Under the pieces are notes generated by a model. The model worked only from the letters and a program-made list of their open reading frames with translations, searched no databases and was not told the DNA's origin. Below are positions 13,605 to 16,423 of a stretch of DNA of 16,423 nucleotides, piece by piece (the stretch's first letter is position 1; each line of letters opens with the position of its first letter). The stretch is from the NCBI GenBank assembly GCA_030151165.1, contig JASLEM010000096.1, positions 1-16,423 of the forward strand, in the 5' to 3' direction. The translations under genes were made by a program, and so were the position numbers. This DNA comes from Burkholderiaceae bacterium (GTDB lineage: Bacteria; Pseudomonadota; Gammaproteobacteria; Burkholderiales; Burkholderiaceae).

Positions 13605-13657
13605 ATTGCGCAATCCAAGGAGGGAAGGGCGGGTCGACGGCTTCACGTTGCGCAACG
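13605..13657. promoter_or_regulatory. Twin TTGCGCAA palindromes spaced four helical turns apart
   Basis: ATTGCGCAAT (13605-13614) and CGTTGCGCAACG (13646-13657) are perfect palindromes of 10 and 12 bp sharing TTGCGCAA. Their centres are 42 bp apart, four turns of B-DNA, so they face the same side. They lie 115-167 bp upstream of the pseudo-receiver/GGDEF start. A dimeric repressor binding both sites is a natural reading. Confidence 0.4.
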
Positions 13658-13771
13658 CCCTCCGGGTTAGCCCGCGATCGCTCCGGAAGCGGCGGATTTT
13701 CAGTGTTTCCATGCGTGTGCACCGCAGCAAGGCTGGGGCATCATGGAGGCCAACCCAACGTCGGCACCCCA

Positions 13772-14665
13772 ATGGGAAATCCCTACCAGGTCATCTGTCT
13801 CAGTGCCACGACGCCCGACCTCTTCACGTCGTCCTACGGCCCGTTCGTGGTCAATGCGTGCAAGACCCTCGGCGACATCGCGGACGCGCTGCACGACAAC
13901 CCGTGCGATGCGCTGCTGGTCGAGCTGAAGACCGGCGCCGACCACGACCGCCTGCTCGCGTGGCCCGGCCTCGCGCACGCGGTGATGGACTCGGCCGTGG
14001 TCGTCGTGATGCCCGAGCCGACGCCCGCCCAGTGCATCAAGCTGCTGCAGATCGGCGTGCAGGACGTGCTCGCACGGCGCGACGCCAGCGACGACTCGCT
14101 CGGCCGCGTGCTGCGCGTCGCGATCGAGCGCAAGCGCATCGACGCGAGCGCGAAGCGCGCCTTCAGCACCGACCTCACGACCGGCCTGCCGACGCATGCC
14201 CAGCTGCTCGAGCACATGACGCACCTGCTCGCGCTGCGCGAGCGCGAGCCCGCTGCGATGGCGCTGATCGTGCTGCGGCTCGAAGGCTTCCGAGGCGCCG
14301 AGCGCGCGCTCGGCGCCGAGGCCGCCAACGTGCTGCGCCGCAAGGCCGCGGTGCGCCTGCGGGCGGCGCTGCGCGCGAGCGACGTCGTCGCCTCGCTCGG
14401 CGGCGACATGTACGGCGTGCTGCTCGCGTGGATCGACGCCGAGTCCGACGCCGAAGGCGTGGCGCGCAAGCTCGTCTCGTCGCTGAAGCAGCCGTTCAAC
14501 GTCGCCGGCCAGGACCTGCCGCTGATCGGCACCGTCGGCATCGGCCAGTACCCGGCGCACGGCAAGGACGCCGCGTCGCTGATGCGTCGCGCCGTGGGGC
14601 AGGCGTCGAACGGGAACGTGTCCGCGCTCGGGCACGTGATCGCGGGCGCGGCCAACGACGAGTGA
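13772..14665 (+). CDS. Pseudo-receiver plus degenerate GGDEF domain protein
   Basis: 297-residue cytoplasmic protein. Residues 5-120 resemble a response-regulator receiver in pattern (CDALLVEL, 45-52; SAVVVVMPEPTPAQ, 74-87; LLQIGVQDVLAR, 91-102), but the phospho-accepting Asp position holds E51 and the conserved Lys is not apparent. Residues 132-290 follow a GGDEF fold (DLTTGLPTHAQLLEHM, 134-149; VGIGQYP, 255-261). There the signature is GGDMY (210-214) rather than GGDEF/GGEEF, and the metal-binding DxD motif reads RLEGF (169-173). It is therefore probably neither phosphorylated nor a diguanylate cyclase, and may bind c-di-GMP/GTP or a protein partner. The start at 13772 gives MGNPYQVICLS; a GTG at 13703 in the same frame is possible but adds atypical sequence. 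No good Shine-Dalgarno precedes 13772 at proper spacing. Confidence 0.82.
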   Translation: MGNPYQVICLSATTPDLFTSSYGPFVVNACKTLGDIADALHDNPCDALLVELKTGADHDRLLAWPGLAHAVMDSAVVVVMPEPTPAQCIKLLQIGVQDVLARRDASDDSLGRVLRVAIERKRIDASAKRAFSTDLTTGLPTHAQLLEHMTHLLALREREPAAMALIVLRLEGFRGAERALGAEAANVLRRKAAVRLRAALRASDVVASLGGDMYGVLLAWIDAESDAEGVARKLVSSLKQPFNVAGQDLPLIGTVGIGQYPAHGKDAASLMRRAVGQASNGNVSALGHVIAGAANDE

Positions 14666-14690
14666 GCCGCTGCCGGGCGTGACGCGCGCG

Positions 14691-14707
14691 CCGCGTCGCG
14701 AACGCGG
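14691..14707. terminator. Small hairpin between converging genes
   Basis: CCGCGT (14691-14696) and ACGCGG (14702-14707) enclose CGCGA in the 55-bp gap between the converging GGDEF-like and delta-60 genes. There is no U-tract; a bidirectional terminator is possible but weakly supported. Confidence 0.3.
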
Positions 14708-14720
14708 CCTCGCGCCGACC

Positions 14721-15803
14721 TCAGCGCCGCGCGCCGGCCTTCAGCACCGTCTTCGATCCGCGACGCCGCGTCGCCAGCACGCCGACGGCGACCGCCACGA
14801 TCGCCGCGCCGACGCCGATCCACGTCCACGGCAGGCCGTCGTCGACCTCGGCCGATACCGCGGGCGCGGAGGCGGCCGTGTCCGCGAACGGATTGAAGCC
14901 GCCCTGGCCCGGGTCGCTCGCCGCGGCCGCCGTGGCGGGCGCGGGCGTGGCGGCGGACGGGCGATTCGACAGCAGCGCCGCCGGCACCACGCCCGTCGGG
15001 CCGCCGCCGGTATTCAGCGCCCAGTGGTCGGTGGCCCACGTGACGCGCACGTCCTCGCCATCGCTGTTGTCGTCGAGCGGCTGTTGACGCAGCAGCTTCG
15101 GCGGCGTGTCGTTCAGCGACCAGATCTCCTCGCCCGGCTTCGCGCCGCGCACCACCACCGCGAGCGCCGTGACGCCGTCGGGGCTGGCCGCGAGGCTGGG
15201 CGCGGTCGAGGCGTCGGTGGTGTCGGCGTGCAGCCAGACGCCGCCGGCGCCGAACTTCGTGTCCAGGCGGCCGTCGGCCAGCAGGTGGAACACCGCGGCG
15301 CGCGGCATCGCCGTGCCGGTGACCTCGCCGGCGACCAGCACCGAGTTGTCCGCCAGCGGCAGCAGGTCCTTCGGCTGGATGGACAGCCCGCCGGGGCTCA
15401 GCTGCACCTTGCCCTGCACGCCCCAGCGCAGGTCGAGGCTGCCGTCGGCCAGGAAGCGCGCGACGATGGGCTGCGGCTGGTTGCCCGAGATGCTCGCGCC
15501 GGCCATCCAGACGCGGTGCGTGGCGTCGACCCGCACGCTGACCGGCGGATCGTTGGTGGCGCTGATGGCGAAGGCCGTCTGGCCGTCGCGGCCGAAGCGC
15601 AGGTCGGGCTTGTTGTCGGTGCCGATGTGCTTGAGCAGGTAGCCCGGCGCATCCTCGGTCGGGTCCTCGATCACCGTCCACCAGCTCCCGTCGGCCTCGC
15701 GCACGGTGAGCGTGCCCGCGCGCGCCGGCGAGGCGGCGGTCGACAGGCATGCGACGACCCCGGCGATCGCGAGGGTCGCCCGCGGCGAGACGCGCCAGGT
15801 CAT
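14721..15803 (-). CDS. Exported, C-terminally membrane-anchored delta-60 repeat protein
   Basis: 360-residue protein with an N-terminal signal peptide (hydrophobic [14 protein letters not shown], cleavage near ARA-G at 29-30). Three copies of a delta-60-type beta-propeller motif are visible: [13 protein letters not shown] (63-75), [15 protein letters not shown] (119-133) and [14 protein letters not shown] (176-189), the last two matching the usual DGxLDxxFGxxG best. A low-complexity Ala/Pro/Ser linker (about 280-318) leads to one membrane helix [18 protein letters not shown] (326-343) followed by a basic tail RRRGSK, so most of the protein should lie outside the membrane. Its ATG overlaps the TGA of the dehydrogenase gene by 4 nt (ATGA, 15803-15800), implying translational coupling. 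Function unknown; the operon link to a GabD-type enzyme gives no obvious job. With only about three repeats a full propeller would need further divergent blades. Confidence 0.82.
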   Translation of the reverse strand: MTWRVSPRATLAIAGVVACLSTAASPARAGTLTVREADGSWWTVIEDPTEDAPGYLLKHIGTDNKPDLRFGRDGQTAFAISATNDPPVSVRVDATHRVWMAGASISGNQPQPIVARFLADGSLDLRWGVQGKVQLSPGGLSIQPKDLLPLADNSVLVAGEVTGTAMPRAAVFHLLADGRLDTKFGAGGVWLHADTTDASTAPSLAASPDGVTALAVVVRGAKPGEEIWSLNDTPPKLLRQQPLDDNSDGEDVRVTWATDHWALNTGGGPTGVVPAALLSNRPSAATPAPATAAAASDPGQGGFNPFADTAASAPAVSAEVDDGLPWTWIGVGAAIVAVAVGVLATRRRGSKTVLKAGARR

Positions 15804-16423
15804 TTCTGCACGTCGCCGATGCAGAGGTACTTCACCTCGACGTAGTCCTCGATGCCCTGGCGCGCGCCTTCGCGGCCGAGGCCCGACTGCTTGACGCCGC
15901 CGAACGGCACCTCGGCGACCGAGATCAGCCCCGTGTTGATGCCCACCATGCCCGACTCGAGCGCCTCGCCGACGCGGAAGATGCGCCCGATGTCGCGGCT
16001 GTAGAAGTAGCTCGCGAGGCCGAACTCCGTGTCGTTGGCCAGCGCGATGGCCTCGGCCTCGGTCTTGAAGCGCACCACCGGCGCGAGCGGGCCGAAGGTC
16101 TCTTCCTTCGTGCAGAGCATGTCGGGCGTGACGTCGGCCAGCACCGTGGGCGTGAAGAAGCGCTCGTCGATGCGTTCGCCGCCGACGACGACGCGCGCGC
16201 CCTTGTCGAGCGCGTCCTTGATGTGCGCCTCGACCTTGGCGACGGCGTTGGCGTCGATCATCGGGCCCTGGTTGATGCCGGGCTCGAAGCCGTTGCCGAC
16301 CTTGATGCCGCGCGCCTTCTCGGCGAGGCGGGCGATGAAGGTGTCGTAGACGCCGTCCTGCACGTACAGGCGGTTCGCGCAGACGCAGGTCTGGCCGGCG
16401 TTGCGGTACTTGGAGACCATCGC
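15800..16423 (-). CDS. gabD: NAD(P)-dependent succinate-semialdehyde dehydrogenase, 3' part
   Basis: C-terminal 207 residues of an aldehyde dehydrogenase; the gene continues beyond the window edge. It would oxidise succinate semialdehyde to succinate in GABA/4-hydroxybutyrate breakdown. The fragment starts just before the catalytic loop [20 protein letters not shown], with the catalytic Cys in GQTC followed by the second Cys of the CxC pair found in SSADH enzymes. It continues with [53 protein letters not shown] and the tail [15 protein letters not shown], all closely matching recalled E. coli GabD. NAD versus NADP use cannot be judged because the Rossmann domain is outside the window. A membrane-anchored delta-60 protein gene overlaps its stop by 4 nt. 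Confidence 0.93.
   Translation of the reverse strand, partial: AMVSKYRNAGQTCVCANRLYVQDGVYDTFIARLAEKARGIKVGNGFEPGINQGPMIDANAVAKVEAHIKDALDKGARVVVGGERIDERFFTPTVLADVTPDMLCTKEETFGPLAPVVRFKTEAEAIALANDTEFGLASYFYSRDIGRIFRVGEALESGMVGINTGLISVAEVPFGGVKQSGLGREGARQGIEDYVEVKYLCIGDVQK

Larger units (their letters stand above)
13357..13771. other. 415-bp divergent intergenic region rich in palindromes
   Basis: It separates the PEP-CTERM gene (minus) from the pseudo-receiver/GGDEF gene (plus). No coding frame here looks real. It holds, in order, a C6 tract motif (13475-13485), overlapping palindromes (13497-13517), a dispersed repeat copy inside a GGCGTCC/GGACGCC inverted repeat (13557-13597) and two TTGCGCAA palindromes (13605-13657). 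It is less GC-rich in places than the coding sequence, as expected for a regulatory region. No reliable -35/-10 pair was found for either gene. Confidence 0.7.

Noticed and set aside
13703..13771. GTG at 13703 as the start of the pseudo-receiver/GGDEF protein
   Set aside because: It adds 23 residues unlike a receiver N-terminus and has no ribosome-binding site. ATG 13772 is preferred, though not with certainty.

Overview
The window is about 16.4 kb of very GC-rich DNA with tightly packed genes on both strands. The proteins and the tRNA point to a betaproteobacterium, most likely Burkholderiales (Rubrivivax/Leptothrix/Ideonella-like). The clues are an HscC-type Hsp70 with its own J-protein, a PEP-CTERM protein, a tRNA-Gly(CCC) with encoded CCA, and a close homologue of the fosmidomycin exporter Fsr. 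This placement is inferred from protein character; no database search was run. No transposase, integrase, phage gene or CRISPR array is visible, so it reads as ordinary chromosome.

Layout. (1) 1-2495: the 3' part of a PBP4-type D-Ala-D-Ala carboxypeptidase, converging on an orphan periplasmic sulfate-binding protein. (2) 2627-4811: an Fsr-type MFS exporter divergent from an AraC regulator, with a palindromic control region between them. (3) 4813-6045: a secreted M20 metallopeptidase of the carboxypeptidase G2 type. (4) 6261-8260: a methyl-accepting chemotaxis protein followed after 14 nt by a short BLUF blue-light sensor, a likely two-gene operon. (5) 8450-12372: hscC and a translationally coupled, membrane-anchored J-domain protein whose catalytic tripeptide reads RPD instead of HPD and which carries a Pro-rich repeat region. 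(6) 12584-12657: tRNA-Gly(CCC). (7) 12766-13356: a PEP-CTERM exported protein with a good terminator. (8) 13357-13771: a 415-bp intergenic region rich in palindromes. (9) 13772-14665: a protein with a pseudo-receiver domain and a degenerate GGDEF domain. (10) 14721-16423: a delta-60-repeat membrane-anchored protein overlapping by 4 nt the end of a gabD-type succinate-semialdehyde dehydrogenase that runs off the window.

Points of interest. The MCP-BLUF pair suggests light input to chemotaxis. The HscC/RPD-J-protein pair suggests a specialised membrane-linked chaperone. The pseudo-receiver/GGDEF protein looks like a non-catalytic signalling adaptor. Several short repeat and palindrome structures between genes are not explained by the coding features, notably twin TTGCGCAA palindromes 42 bp apart and a 26-bp motif found in inverted orientation at two loci 5.2 kb apart. 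Many long open frames antisense to these genes exist only because of the high GC content and were not annotated.
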